A DNA stretch of 40,678 nucleotides from positions 1 to 40,678 of the forward strand of contig CAMBFR010000024.1 in the NCBI GenBank assembly GCA_945865815.1. The letters are read 5' to 3'. The notes beneath the pieces are model-generated. The model ran no database searches, was not told the origin of the DNA, and saw only the letters and a list, made by a program, of their open reading frames with translations. Every line of letters starts with the position of its first letter. The first letter of the stretch is position 1. This DNA is from Candidatus Sulfopaludibacter sp. SbA3 (lineage in GTDB: Bacteria > Acidobacteriota > Terriglobia > 20CM-2-55-15). A program made the translations under genes and the position numbers. Below, piece by piece: positions 9,456-17,262 of the stretch.

Positions 9456-10583
9456 ATGCAGAACAAACTTACGTGGACTGTTCTCGCGCTTTTGGCTGGG
9501 GTGTCGATCTCAGTAGGGGCTCTGGCACAAGCGCGCGGTCAGGCGGCTCCGGCGGCCAGGCCTGCCCCGCCGAACATGCCCGGAACTTTCACCTTCATCC
9601 CCAAGGCGGACCTTGAGGCCGTGATGGGTCCCACAAGAGGCGACCGGCCCGCGCGGCTGGTCAACGTCAGTGGCGGCGCCAACATGGGTGCGTACATTCT
9701 GCATTACCCGCCTATGAAGAACCCGACGCCGCCGTCCAGCTTCTACCACAGCGAAATCAGTGAATTGTATTACGTGATACGGGGCGAAGGCTCCGCTCTG
9801 CTGGGTGGCGAATTAGAGAATCCAACGTGGCGCCCAACCAATACGACGAGCTTCAAGCAAGTTAGCGGACCCGGCGTTGCTGGCACGCTGAAGGGCTACA
9901 GGACCCAGAAATGGGGACCGGGCGACATCGTTATCGTTCCAGCCGGGGTTCCTCATACGCTCGGCTTCGAGGTCACGGTAACGAATGACATCCTGCGAGT
10001 AGTCATCGATCCAAAGAGGGCCTTGGGCCTGGTTACGAGCCGCGCCCAGTCCCTGGCCCTGGCTCAGGCGCAGGAGCCGGCGGAACGTGACACGGCTCCT
10101 CCGCGGTCCGGTCCTGCGAAAATGCCGGGCGAAGCCACTTTCATTTCAAGAACCGACGTTCAGGCCCAGATGGGACCGACGCGGGGAGACCGGCCGATAC
10201 GCGTCGTCCCGATCGGCAACAATGCCAACCTTGGCGCATTCATCCTCCACTACGAAACCATGAAGAACGAACTGCCTGTGAACAGCTTCTACCACACCGA
10301 AATTTCCGAGCTCTACCACGTGATACGAGGTTCGGGAACGGCCTTGCTTGGCGGTGAGATGGAAAAGGCGACATGGGACGACTCCGGAAGCGAAGCAATC
10401 ACACAGGTCCGGGGCCCCAGCGTAAACGGCACGATGAAGAACTATCAAACCGTAAAGTGGACGGCCGGAGACACGATCATTGTCCCGGCCGGCGTTCCAC
10501 ACTCGATGGGATTCGAAGTAACGGAACGAACCGACATCCTGCGAGTCGTGTTTGATCCCAAAAAGAATATTCGTCTTAAATAA
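9456..10583 (+). CDS. Secreted protein with two tandem cupin domains (cupin gene 1)
   Basis: A 375-residue protein beginning with a signal peptide (MQNKLTWTVLALLAGVSISVGALAQ), ATG at 9456 behind AAGGAGA. Two homologous halves each open with a MPGxxTFI lead-in and MGPTRGDRPxR, and carry cupin motif 1 (FYHSEISELYYVIRGEG, FYHTEISELYHVIRGSG) and motif 2 (VPAGVPHTLGF, VPAGVPHSMGF). The His and Glu residues expected to hold a metal are present in both. Cupins include many metal-dependent enzymes and sugar binders; nothing in the sequence fixes the substrate. It is first of three tandem paralogues with 12-21 base spacers, so an operon is likely. Location is periplasmic or extracellular. Confidence 0.85.
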   Translation: MQNKLTWTVLALLAGVSISVGALAQARGQAAPAARPAPPNMPGTFTFIPKADLEAVMGPTRGDRPARLVNVSGGANMGAYILHYPPMKNPTPPSSFYHSEISELYYVIRGEGSALLGGELENPTWRPTNTTSFKQVSGPGVAGTLKGYRTQKWGPGDIVIVPAGVPHTLGFEVTVTNDILRVVIDPKRALGLVTSRAQSLALAQAQEPAERDTAPPRSGPAKMPGEATFISRTDVQAQMGPTRGDRPIRVVPIGNNANLGAFILHYETMKNELPVNSFYHTEISELYHVIRGSGTALLGGEMEKATWDDSGSEAITQVRGPSVNGTMKNYQTVKWTAGDTIIVPAGVPHSMGFEVTERTDILRVVFDPKKNIRLK

Positions 10584-10595
10584 AAGGAGAAAAGC

Positions 10596-11693
10596 ATGCG
10601 GAACAAAGTAATCATGCTAAGCGTTTGCGCCCTGGCCCTTGCGATGCCTCTGGCCGCCCAAAGACCGGCGCCGGCCAGCATGCCGGGCAATTTCACCTTC
10701 ATTCCAAAAGCCGACCTTGAAGCAATGATGGGACCGACGCGAGGGGACCGCGCAGTGCGAGTGGTTCCGATCGCGGGCGGGGCGCAGCTTGGCGCCTTCA
10801 TCCTGCATTACGAAAAAATGAAGGCGGAGGGGCCCAACAGCTTCTATCACGGCGAAATCGACGAACTGTATTACGTGATACGGGGCGAAGGGACCGCATT
10901 GCTGGGTGGCGAACTGGAAAACAACCCGGTGTGGAACGACCCCAGCGCTCTTAATTTCAAGACCATCACCGGACCGACAGCGAGTGGAAGGATGAAGGGG
11001 TACACGATGCAAAAATGGTCGGCGGGCGACGTTATTATCGTTCCCGCCGGCGTTCCGCACATGATTGGATGGGAAGTCACTGTACCCAACGACATCCTCC
11101 GGGTCGTGGTGGATCCCAAGAGCAGATTGAACAAAATTTCAAGCCGCGCGGAAGCGGTGGCCCAGGCTGGGCTGCAGGCGCCGGCGCCAACTCAACCCGC
11201 CGCGGCTCCTCGGCCCGCCGCTCCGAACATGCCCGGTACGTTCACATATATTCCGAAAGCAGACCTTGAAGCCCTGATGAAGGGAAATATCGGCGACACG
11301 CCGGCGCGCGTGGTACCGACCGCGAATGGTTCCAAACTCGGCGCGTTCGTCCTTCACATGGAACCCAGGAAACATGCCGGCGGCCCGGTAACCAGCTTCT
11401 ATCACAGCGAAGTCACAGAGCTTTACTATGTGGTCCGCGGTGGAGGCACGGCAATGATGGGCGGCGAACTGGAGAAAGCAACCTGGGACGACTCGAATAG
11501 CGCCTCCATCAGGAACGTACGCGGACCGAGCGTCAATGGAACGATGAAGAATGCCCAACAGATGAAGTTCGCGGCGGGCGACGCTTTCATTGTCACCCCG
11601 GGCATACCCCATTCGGTAACCTACGAAGTGAACGAAACAACCGACATTATTCGAGTCGTCGTCGATCCAAAGGGTTCTTTGACACTTAAGTAG
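10596..11693 (+). CDS. Secreted protein with two tandem cupin domains (cupin gene 2)
   Basis: A 365-residue paralogue of the preceding gene, starting 12 bases after its stop behind AAAGGAGAAAAGC. A short signal peptide (MRNKVIMLSVCALALAMPLAAQ) is followed by two cupin halves joined by an Ala/Pro linker near residues 190-210. Motif 1 is FYHGEIDELYYVIRGEG in the first half and FYHSEVTELYYVVRGGG in the second; motif 2 is VPAGVPHMIGWE and VTPGIPHSVTYE, so the second half has lost the usual Pro-Ala-Gly order but keeps the His. The second half also has KGNIGD where other halves have GPTRGD, indicating divergence. Function is unknown; it is probably made together with its neighbours. Confidence 0.85.
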   Translation: MRNKVIMLSVCALALAMPLAAQRPAPASMPGNFTFIPKADLEAMMGPTRGDRAVRVVPIAGGAQLGAFILHYEKMKAEGPNSFYHGEIDELYYVIRGEGTALLGGELENNPVWNDPSALNFKTITGPTASGRMKGYTMQKWSAGDVIIVPAGVPHMIGWEVTVPNDILRVVVDPKSRLNKISSRAEAVAQAGLQAPAPTQPAAAPRPAAPNMPGTFTYIPKADLEALMKGNIGDTPARVVPTANGSKLGAFVLHMEPRKHAGGPVTSFYHSEVTELYYVVRGGGTAMMGGELEKATWDDSNSASIRNVRGPSVNGTMKNAQQMKFAAGDAFIVTPGIPHSVTYEVNETTDIIRVVVDPKGSLTLK

Positions 11694-11714
11694 AAATAAT
11701 AAGGAGTGCTCCAG

Positions 11715-12323
11715 ATGCGAAATATTGTGATGCCGGGGCTTGTTGCCCTGATCCTTGCCCTCGTTATGACTTATGCCCCGGCCAGCGGACAGGCGCAGCA
11801 GGGCCAGGCGCCGCCTTCCTCGGGCAGGCCGGCCCCGCCGAACATGCCCGGGAACTTCACATTCATCCCAAAGGGAGCCCAGGACGCGACGCTCAAGGCA
11901 ATCATCGACGGTGCTCCGCAGGACCAGGCGGTTCGCATGGTCGATACACCTCTGGGTCATCTCGGCGCCTACGTCCTCCACTATGAACCGCGGACGCCGG
12001 CGCCCGGCGCACCGGCGAACGCGTTCTTTCACAGCGACATCGCGGAGCTTTACGTTGTAACGAAGGGCGCCGGAACGATTCTTCTGGGCGGCGAACTCGC
12101 CAATGCAACGTGGGGCGACCCGAACGGCCGGGCGGTTAAAGAGATCAGCGGCCCGACGGCGAACGGCCGGATGTCGGGAAGTTATACGACACAGAAGATT
12201 GCGGCCGGCGACGTGTTTATTGTTCCGCCGGGTGTCCCGCACGCAATGGGATACGAAGTGACGACACCTCTGGAAATACTCCGAATCGTCATCGATCCCA
12301 AGAGACTTCTACCCGCAAAGTGA
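11715..12323 (+). CDS. Secreted single-cupin protein (cupin gene 3)
   Basis: A 202-residue protein with one cupin domain. ATG at 11715 sits 8 bases behind AAGGAG; a GTG at 11706 overlaps that site and is unlikely. The signal peptide is MRNIVMPGLVALILALVMTYAPASG, then a Pro/Gln-rich linker and the shared lead-in MPGNFTFIPKG. Motif 1 is FFHSDIAELYVVTKGAG and motif 2 VPPGVPHAMGYE, with the His and Glu residues kept. It carries an insertion APGAPANA before motif 1 relative to the other copies. It ends the cupin run; msrP follows after 51 bases with what looks like its own promoter. Confidence 0.85.
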   Translation: MRNIVMPGLVALILALVMTYAPASGQAQQGQAPPSSGRPAPPNMPGNFTFIPKGAQDATLKAIIDGAPQDQAVRMVDTPLGHLGAYVLHYEPRTPAPGAPANAFFHSDIAELYVVTKGAGTILLGGELANATWGDPNGRAVKEISGPTANGRMSGSYTTQKIAAGDVFIVPPGVPHAMGYEVTTPLEILRIVIDPKRLLPAK

Positions 12324-12346
12324 GGGTCGTGAATTGCGCGCTGGAG

Positions 12347-12352
12347 TACAAT
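12347..12352 (+). promoter_or_regulatory. Possible -10 box (TACAAT) before msrP
   Basis: TACAAT lies 22 bases before the msrP start and is followed by CAGGAGAG, the ribosome site. A matching -35 box is not clear. It would give msrPQ a promoter separate from the cupin operon. Confidence 0.4.
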
Positions 12353-12374
12353 AGACGCACTCAGGAGAGAAACC

Positions 12375-13334
12375 ATGTTGATTAAACGAGCATCCGATAT
12401 CGCTTCGTCCGAGATTACCTCCGAGGGGCTTTACCACAACAGGCGCGAGTTCATCAAAACGGCGTCGGCGGCCGTCGCGGCGGCCGCGACCGGAATGCTC
12501 CTTCCAGCATGCACTGAGGCAGCCGTGCCCCAACTCCCCGGCAAGCAACTCGGCAAGTACGACACGAATGAGAAGATGTCGCCGTACGAAGACGTCACGA
12601 CCTACAACAACTTCTATGAATTCGGCACCGGCAAGGACGAACCCGCGAAACTGTCGCGGAATTTCAAGCCGCTGCCATGGACTGTGGCTGTTGAGGGCAT
12701 GGTCAAGAAGCCGGCAGTCTACTCGTACGAGGACCTGATCAAAGGGCTCACCATGGAAGACCGCATCTATCGCATGCGGTGCGTTGAAGCGTGGTCCATG
12801 GTCATTCCGTGGCTCGGATTCCCGCTTGCCGACCTGATCAAGAAGCTCGAACCGCTGCCTTCGGCAAAGTACGTCGAATTCACGACACTGAACGCTCCGG
12901 ATCGCATGCCGGGCCAAAAACCATCATTCTTCGGCGGCGGCCTGAAGTGGCCCTACGTCGAAGGTCTCCGTATGGACGAGGCAACGAATCCGCTGACGAT
13001 TCTTGCCACGGGCCTCTACGGCAAGGCGCTGCCGAATCAGAACGGCGCACCGATCCGCCTGGTCACTCCCTGGAAGTACGGATTCAAGGGGATCAAGTCG
13101 ATCGTAAAGATTCGCTTCGTTGACAAGGAGCCTGTCAACACCTGGAAACTGACCGGTCCGAGCGAGTACGGTTTCTACGCCAACGTGAACCCCACGGTCG
13201 ATCATCCGCGCTGGAGCCAGGCGACCGAGCGCCGGCTGGGCGAATTCTTCAGGCGGAAGACTTTGATGTTCAATGGCTACACCGAACAGGTAGCCCAAAT
13301 GTATTCCGGCCTGGACCTGCGTAAAAACTATTAG
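12375..13334 (+). CDS. msrP: Protein-methionine-sulfoxide reductase catalytic subunit MsrP
   Basis: A 319-residue molybdopterin enzyme of normal length for MsrP (YedY), which reduces methionine sulfoxide in oxidised periplasmic proteins. A twin-arginine signal is visible (NRREFIK at 22-28 followed by an Ala-rich stretch), ending in LLPAC at 42-46, which could also serve as a lipobox. The Moco-binding Cys136 lies in [11 protein letters not shown], and the family blocks [33 protein letters not shown] and [12 protein letters not shown] are intact. The stop TAG overlaps the GTG start of msrQ by one base, the usual arrangement with its membrane partner. It follows three secreted cupin genes, so this stretch serves the cell envelope. 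Confidence 0.95.
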   Translation: MLIKRASDIASSEITSEGLYHNRREFIKTASAAVAAAATGMLLPACTEAAVPQLPGKQLGKYDTNEKMSPYEDVTTYNNFYEFGTGKDEPAKLSRNFKPLPWTVAVEGMVKKPAVYSYEDLIKGLTMEDRIYRMRCVEAWSMVIPWLGFPLADLIKKLEPLPSAKYVEFTTLNAPDRMPGQKPSFFGGGLKWPYVEGLRMDEATNPLTILATGLYGKALPNQNGAPIRLVTPWKYGFKGIKSIVKIRFVDKEPVNTWKLTGPSEYGFYANVNPTVDHPRWSQATERRLGEFFRRKTLMFNGYTEQVAQMYSGLDLRKNY

Positions 13335-13969
13335 TGGGTCGAAGTTTCAATCGTTGGTGGGTCATCAAGCCAGCGGTCTTCATGGTGTGCCTGGGACCGC
13401 TGGCATGGCTGATCTGGGCAGCCTTCACCGATAACCTCAGCGCCAACCCGATTGATGACATCACGGATACTACGGGCCGCTGGACGCTCCGCTTCCTCCT
13501 TATAACTCTCAGCATCACTCCGTTACGGAAGATCACTGGATGGACGAGTTTGATCCGGTTTCGGAGAATGCTCGGCCTGTTCGCGTTCTTCCACAGCATC
13601 CTTCATTTCACGACCTGGATCCTGCTCGACAAGTTTTTCGACATAGACGAGATGGTCAAGGACGTTGCGCTTCGGCCATTCATTACAGCCGGATTCACGG
13701 CATTCGTCCTGATGATTCCGCTGGCGGTGACATCCACGAAGAAGTGGATCAGCAGGCTCGGAGGCCGCCGCTGGCAGGCGCTGCACCGCCTGATTTACGT
13801 CAGCGCAATCGGAGGTGTGCTGCATTACACCTGGCTCGTCAAACTCGACTGGACGTATCCGTTCCAATACGCTGCCGTGCTGGCCGTGCTCCTGGGCTAC
13901 CGCATATGGACCGCGTTTCAATCCCGGCTTGCATCGAACAATCGTGGAGCGCTGCGCGAGCATCTATAA
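13334..13969 (+). CDS. msrQ: Haem-binding membrane subunit MsrQ
   Basis: A 211-residue integral membrane protein of the MsrQ (YedZ) family that passes electrons from the quinone pool or cytosolic flavin to MsrP. It has about six hydrophobic segments and the family blocks GRWTLRFLLITLSITPLR, RRMLGLFAFFHSILHF and RWQALHRLIYVSAIGGVLHY, whose histidines are the haem ligands in relatives. The start is GTG at 13334, coupled to the msrP stop. The short hydrophilic C-terminus is ordinary. A palindromic repeat begins 22 bases past the stop. Confidence 0.94.
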   Translation: MGRSFNRWWVIKPAVFMVCLGPLAWLIWAAFTDNLSANPIDDITDTTGRWTLRFLLITLSITPLRKITGWTSLIRFRRMLGLFAFFHSILHFTTWILLDKFFDIDEMVKDVALRPFITAGFTAFVLMIPLAVTSTKKWISRLGGRRWQALHRLIYVSAIGGVLHYTWLVKLDWTYPFQYAAVLAVLLGYRIWTAFQSRLASNNRGALREHL

Positions 13970-13990
13970 CGTGGCTTCGCACCGTTCCGT

Positions 13991-14099
13991 ACCACCCCGT
14001 CTGCGCCTTCGGCGCAGCCACCCCTCCTAAGACAGGAGGGGAATTCGGGACTCCCCTCCTGTTTTAGGAGGGGAAGCGGCCGAAGGCAGCGGGGTGGTA
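13991..14099. repeat. Two palindromic repeat units in inverted orientation (CCACCCC/CCCCTCCT family), copies 2 and 3
   Basis: The outer ends are ACCACCCCG (13991-13999) and CGGGGTGGT (14090-14098). Inside are a CTGCGCC-TTC-GGCGCAG hairpin (14001-14017), a CCCCTCCT...AGGAGGGG hairpin (14021-14041) and a second one (14053-14074), with CCGAAGGCAGC mirroring the left hairpin. Each half matches the single unit at 7211-7273. The element fills the space between the convergent msrQ and DUF559 genes and ends 2 bases before the DUF559 stop. Confidence 0.8.
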
Positions 14100-14100
14100 A

Positions 14101-14472
14101 CTAACTTCCGATTAAATTCTGCCTGATGGTTTCGAGAACACCTTCGAGGTTTTCGAAAATCCAGCGGTTCTCAAAGCGGAGAACCCGAATGTTGAGCCTA
14201 TTCAGATACTCCGTTCTGCTTGCATCCTTCTCCGAACCGATGAACTCGAGGTGTTCCTGACCATCGAGTTCGACGGCCAACCGATGTTCGGCACAGTAGA
14301 AGTCGAGAACGTAGGGACCAATACTGTGCTGCCTACGGAACTTCTTACCGTCCAGTTGCGAACGTTGAAGACTCTTCCACAGCACAGCTTCCGCTGAGGT
14401 CAACGCGTTACGGAGTCCGGTCCGCCGCCCTTTCAGCTGTTTGAAATTGCTCGCAGGCTTCCGGGGATTCAT
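14101..14472 (-). CDS. DUF559 domain protein (Vsr-like endonuclease fold)
   Basis: A 123-residue protein matching DUF559, a very-short-patch-repair-like PD-(D/E)xK nuclease fold. Visible marks are RRTGLRNALTSAEAVLWKSL, FRRQHSIGPYVLDFYC (Asp of the active site), LAVELDGQEH (Glu and the following His), and RLNIRVLRFENRWI. Length is normal for stand-alone members. Genes of this family occur scattered, often next to short palindromic repeats as here. No nuclease activity is proven for the family. The stop abuts the repeat at 13991-14099 and the start is 3 bases from the stop of the TolC-type gene, so it may share that transcript. Confidence 0.88.
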   Translation of the reverse strand: MNPRKPASNFKQLKGRRTGLRNALTSAEAVLWKSLQRSQLDGKKFRRQHSIGPYVLDFYCAEHRLAVELDGQEHLEFIGSEKDASRTEYLNRLNIRVLRFENRWIFENLEGVLETIRQNLIGS

Positions 14473-14475
14473 TTC

Positions 14476-15795
14476 TCACCACGACACCCCCACGGCGCGC
14501 CGATATTCGATTTCGGCGCTCCTCACGCCAAACAGCGCATTGACATGGCGAAATCGGGCGGCGGCGAGGGCGGCCTGAGCGCTGATCACATCGACCTGTG
14601 TTGTGACCTGGGCCTCGAATCGCAGACGAGATAGCGCCAGTTCCTCTTCGGCCAGCCTCAGCGACTGCTCGGAAGCGCGCAGCAACTCCCGGGCGGATGC
14701 GAAGGCTTCAACGGCGACTCTGACGTCGACTTCAATCTGATCGCGAACATCCTTGGCTCGAATCTCGGCCTGACGAAGTTGACTCTGCGCCGTCTCGCGA
14801 TGAGCGGCGCGCCGGCCTCCCTCGAAAAGCGGCACATTCACCTGGATTCCCACGGTTCGGGTGGGAATGAAGACGCTTCGGTTACCGCTATTGCCGTAGT
14901 CCGCAAATGCCCGAATACTCGGCAGCGCCTCGGCATGCGCAGCGCCTAGTGTAAGCCGGGCCGCGGCCAGCCGACTTTCCTCCGACCGCAGCTCCGGCCG
15001 GTTTCGAAATGCCGTTGCGACAGCCTCAGCGGCGGGTGAAGCCTCGAAGACGCCGGAGGCCAGCGGATCCGTCAACTCAACGCGAACATCAAGGCTGTCG
15101 CCAATAGCGCGCAACAATCGCAGCTCCGAGGTCCGCGCCTGATCGCGGGATTCCACCAGTTCATACTGGTCGGTCGCAAGCCGCGCCTGGGCGCGCGTAA
15201 CATCGAGACCCGTACCCACGCCGGCCTCTCTTCGATCATTCGCCAGTTTGAGCAGCGTCTCGTCCAGGGCGATCTGCGCGGTCACCGACTCCTCTCTCGC
15301 ACGCGCGCGCTGAACGCCGAAGTACAGTGTTGCTACCATTGCTGCGACACGATTTCTGACAGCCAGTGTGTCCGACTCCGATGATCCGGCCGATTCCCGC
15401 GCTGACCGATATCGGCGAATAAGCGTGAGATCCAGTACGGGCTGGGAGTAAACAAATCGCGCATCCAGATTGCTGAATGGCCCGCCCATGTGTGGAATGC
15501 CCGGGAAATCCAGTCCGCGCGATCCAAGATTGATCGTCTGGTTGGTGAAACCCACGGAGCCGCCGACATTCGGAAGCAACACCGAGTACTGTTCTTTGAC
15601 CCGTGAGGACGCCTGGATCCGGACTTCTTCGGCGATGCCGACATCCGCATTGCTTTCGAGAGCTGCCCGTATTGCATCATTCAACGTCAGCGTTCGCTGC
15701 TGGCCCTGCTGGCCCTGCTGCCCCTGCGACGCTGCGGCGGCTGGTAGGCAGATCATCGTCAGGATCACCAATTGAAAAACAGCTTTCATCCACAT
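14476..15795 (-). CDS. TolC-family outer-membrane efflux protein
   Basis: A 439-residue protein with a signal peptide (MKAVFQLVILTMICLPAAAAS) and two repeats of the TolC outer-membrane-factor fold: LTLNDAIRAALESNADV at about residue 36, VRNRVAAMVATLYFGVQRAR, GTGLDVTRAQARLATDQYEL, then RPELRSEESRLAAARLTLG, GIQVNVPLFEGGRR and a long helical C-terminal part. Three GQQ repeats follow the signal peptide. These proteins form trimeric channels with an inner-membrane pump, but no membrane-fusion protein or pump gene is adjacent. The ATG at 15795 has a GAGGG site 7 bases away. Divergent from the VWFA gene, 51 to 60 bases away. Confidence 0.92.
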   Translation of the reverse strand: MWMKAVFQLVILTMICLPAAAASQGQQGQQGQQRTLTLNDAIRAALESNADVGIAEEVRIQASSRVKEQYSVLLPNVGGSVGFTNQTINLGSRGLDFPGIPHMGGPFSNLDARFVYSQPVLDLTLIRRYRSARESAGSSESDTLAVRNRVAAMVATLYFGVQRARAREESVTAQIALDETLLKLANDRREAGVGTGLDVTRAQARLATDQYELVESRDQARTSELRLLRAIGDSLDVRVELTDPLASGVFEASPAAEAVATAFRNRPELRSEESRLAAARLTLGAAHAEALPSIRAFADYGNSGNRSVFIPTRTVGIQVNVPLFEGGRRAAHRETAQSQLRQAEIRAKDVRDQIEVDVRVAVEAFASARELLRASEQSLRLAEEELALSRLRFEAQVTTQVDVISAQAALAAARFRHVNALFGVRSAEIEYRRAVGVSW

Positions 15796-15855
15796 AAATT
15801 GACCCTCACTTCGAGATATCCGCTATCATACCGGTCCTGACCCGGGATGGTTCCA

Positions 15856-16725
15856 ATGAACTGCTTTCTGCTGTTGGCGTTGTTGTTCCAGTTCACGCTT
15901 TCCGTCGATGTGGACCTTGCGGTCTTCAATCTCTCCGTTACCGACAGAAGCGGCAGGCCTGTCCCCGGCCTGACTCCGAACAACTTTCGAATCCTCGAAG
16001 ACGGCGCGGAACAACAGATCCGGATTTTCGAGCCTGAAGACAGCCCCGCCACAGTGGGTCTCGTCATCGACAACAGTGGAAGCATGGTCAAAAAGCGTGC
16101 AGAAACGGTGAAAGCCGCAAACGCCTTTGTGGCGGCGGTTCACCCTCAAGACGAGGTTTTCATCGTCAATTTCAACCGGCGCACGTGGTTCGGGCTGCCG
16201 GCGTCAATGCCATTTACCAGCAGTGTCCAGCAGCTTCGCACTTCCCTGCTTACGACCGGGGCCGAAGGGACCACCGCACTTTATGACGCCGTCCAGGCAG
16301 GGCTGAAACACCTTGAAAAGGGAACCCGGCAGCGAAAGGCTCTTGTCGTTCTCAGCGATGGCGGCGACAACGCAAGCCTTACCACACTGGATGAAATCAG
16401 ACGGACGGCGGCTCAATCGAGCGCCACCATCTACGCCATTGGCCTCTACGATCGTAATGAGAGGAACCGGCAGCCCGAAGTGTTGCGGGACCTGGCAAGA
16501 TCGACTGGAGGGCGCGCCTACTTTCCGACTCGTTCTGTGGCTTTGCACGAAGTGTGGCGCGATATTGCCGGTGACCTTCGGGGTCAGTACACCATCGCAT
16601 TCGCCTCAAACAACGGCAGCCACGACGGTTCCTTCCGAAATGTCAAAATCACTGCCGTCGACAATCGAGGCCGGCCACTGGAAGTTCGCACTCGCGCGGG
16701 CTACACAGCCCCAGTACCCAATTAG
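15856..16725 (+). CDS. Secreted VWFA-domain protein (acidobacterial VWFA-related family)
   Basis: About 289 residues with a signal peptide (MNCFLLLALLFQFTLS), then an Ig-like strand region (FNLSVTDRSGRPVPGLTPNNF) that is the standard lead-in of the acidobacterial VWFA-related family. The von Willebrand A domain begins near residue 70 with the MIDAS motif DNSGS, followed by TTALYDAV and LSDGGDN, all needed for metal binding. Such proteins are exported and probably mediate metal-dependent adhesion or assembly; the partner is unknown. ATG at 15856 follows GGGATGG; ATG at 15847 is an alternative giving 292 residues. No neighbouring gene explains its role. Confidence 0.87.
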   Translation: MNCFLLLALLFQFTLSVDVDLAVFNLSVTDRSGRPVPGLTPNNFRILEDGAEQQIRIFEPEDSPATVGLVIDNSGSMVKKRAETVKAANAFVAAVHPQDEVFIVNFNRRTWFGLPASMPFTSSVQQLRTSLLTTGAEGTTALYDAVQAGLKHLEKGTRQRKALVVLSDGGDNASLTTLDEIRRTAAQSSATIYAIGLYDRNERNRQPEVLRDLARSTGGRAYFPTRSVALHEVWRDIAGDLRGQYTIAFASNNGSHDGSFRNVKITAVDNRGRPLEVRTRAGYTAPVPN

Positions 16726-16730
16726 CGTGA

Positions 16731-16736
16731 TAGAAT
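16731..16736 (+). promoter_or_regulatory. -10 box (TAGAAT) giving a leaderless bacilliredoxin transcript
   Basis: TAGAAT ends 6 bases before the ATG at 16743, so transcription would start at or next to the A of the start codon. No ribosome site is visible upstream. The same arrangement is seen at fabG (25547). Confidence 0.45.
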
Positions 16737-16742
16737 TCCCAC

Positions 16743-17174
16743 ATGCCATACCCTGATTTTCTTATTCAACCGATGCGTGATGAATTAACCCGCCTGGGTG
16801 TCGAAGAAACCCGGACACCCGAAGCGCTTGATGCTGTAGTCAGCAATACGAAAGGCACGGTGATGGTCATCGTGAACTCCGTATGCGGGTGCGCAGCAGG
16901 ACGAGCCCGGCCAGGCGTCGCGATGGCTCTGAAAAATGCCATTGTCCCGGACAAAGTAGTGACCGTATTTGCCGGCGGCGACATCGAAGCGACGGAGCGC
17001 GCCCGGGGTTATTTCAAAGGATATCCACCATCTTCGCCCGCCGTCGGGCTGTTGCAGAACGGCGAGATTGTTTACATGCTGCAGCGGCATCAGATCGAAG
17101 GCCGCGAGGCGCCCGAAATCGCGAAGGACCTGACAGACGCGTTCAGCAAGTTCTGCGCGCCAGCTTTAAAGTAG
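16743..17174 (+). CDS. BrxA/BrxB family bacilliredoxin
   Basis: A 143-residue protein of the YphP/YqiW (BrxA/BrxB) family, normal length. These thioredoxin-fold proteins remove bacillithiol or similar thiols from oxidised proteins and may isomerise disulfides. The active-site Cys-Gly-Cys is at 48-50 in VNSVCGCAAGRARP, and the blocks MPYPDFLIQPMRDEL, DKVVTVFAGGDIEATERARGYF and PPSSPAVGLLQNGEIVYMLQRHQIEGR are characteristic. It appears to have a leaderless promoter. Its stop is 12 bases before the large palindrome that separates it from the convergent oxidoreductase gene. Confidence 0.93.
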   Translation: MPYPDFLIQPMRDELTRLGVEETRTPEALDAVVSNTKGTVMVIVNSVCGCAAGRARPGVAMALKNAIVPDKVVTVFAGGDIEATERARGYFKGYPPSSPAVGLLQNGEIVYMLQRHQIEGREAPEIAKDLTDAFSKFCAPALK

Positions 17175-17186
17175 ATTCGCGGACAG

Positions 17187-17262
17187 AAAAAATGGGGCCT
17201 GACGGGTGAATTCCTTTTTTCTCATTTGAAAAAGGGAATTCACCCGTCAGGCCCCATTTTTT
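17187..17262. repeat. Long palindromic element with 28-base perfect arms, bidirectional terminator-like
   Basis: The left arm 17187-17214 begins AAAAAATGGGGCCTGACGGG and is the exact reverse complement of 17235-17262; the 20-base centre is itself partly paired (TTTTTT...AAAAAG). A-run and T-run flank the GC-rich stem on both sides, so it can act as an intrinsic terminator for either convergent gene. The stop codon of the oxidoreductase gene (TGA, 17249-17247) lies inside the right arm, and the last five residues of that protein are encoded by it. It looks like an inserted REP-like or miniature element. Confidence 0.85.

Noticed and set aside
11139-12242. Minus-strand open frame of 367 codons
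   Set aside because: Antisense to cupin genes 2 and 3; Arg/His-rich shadow.
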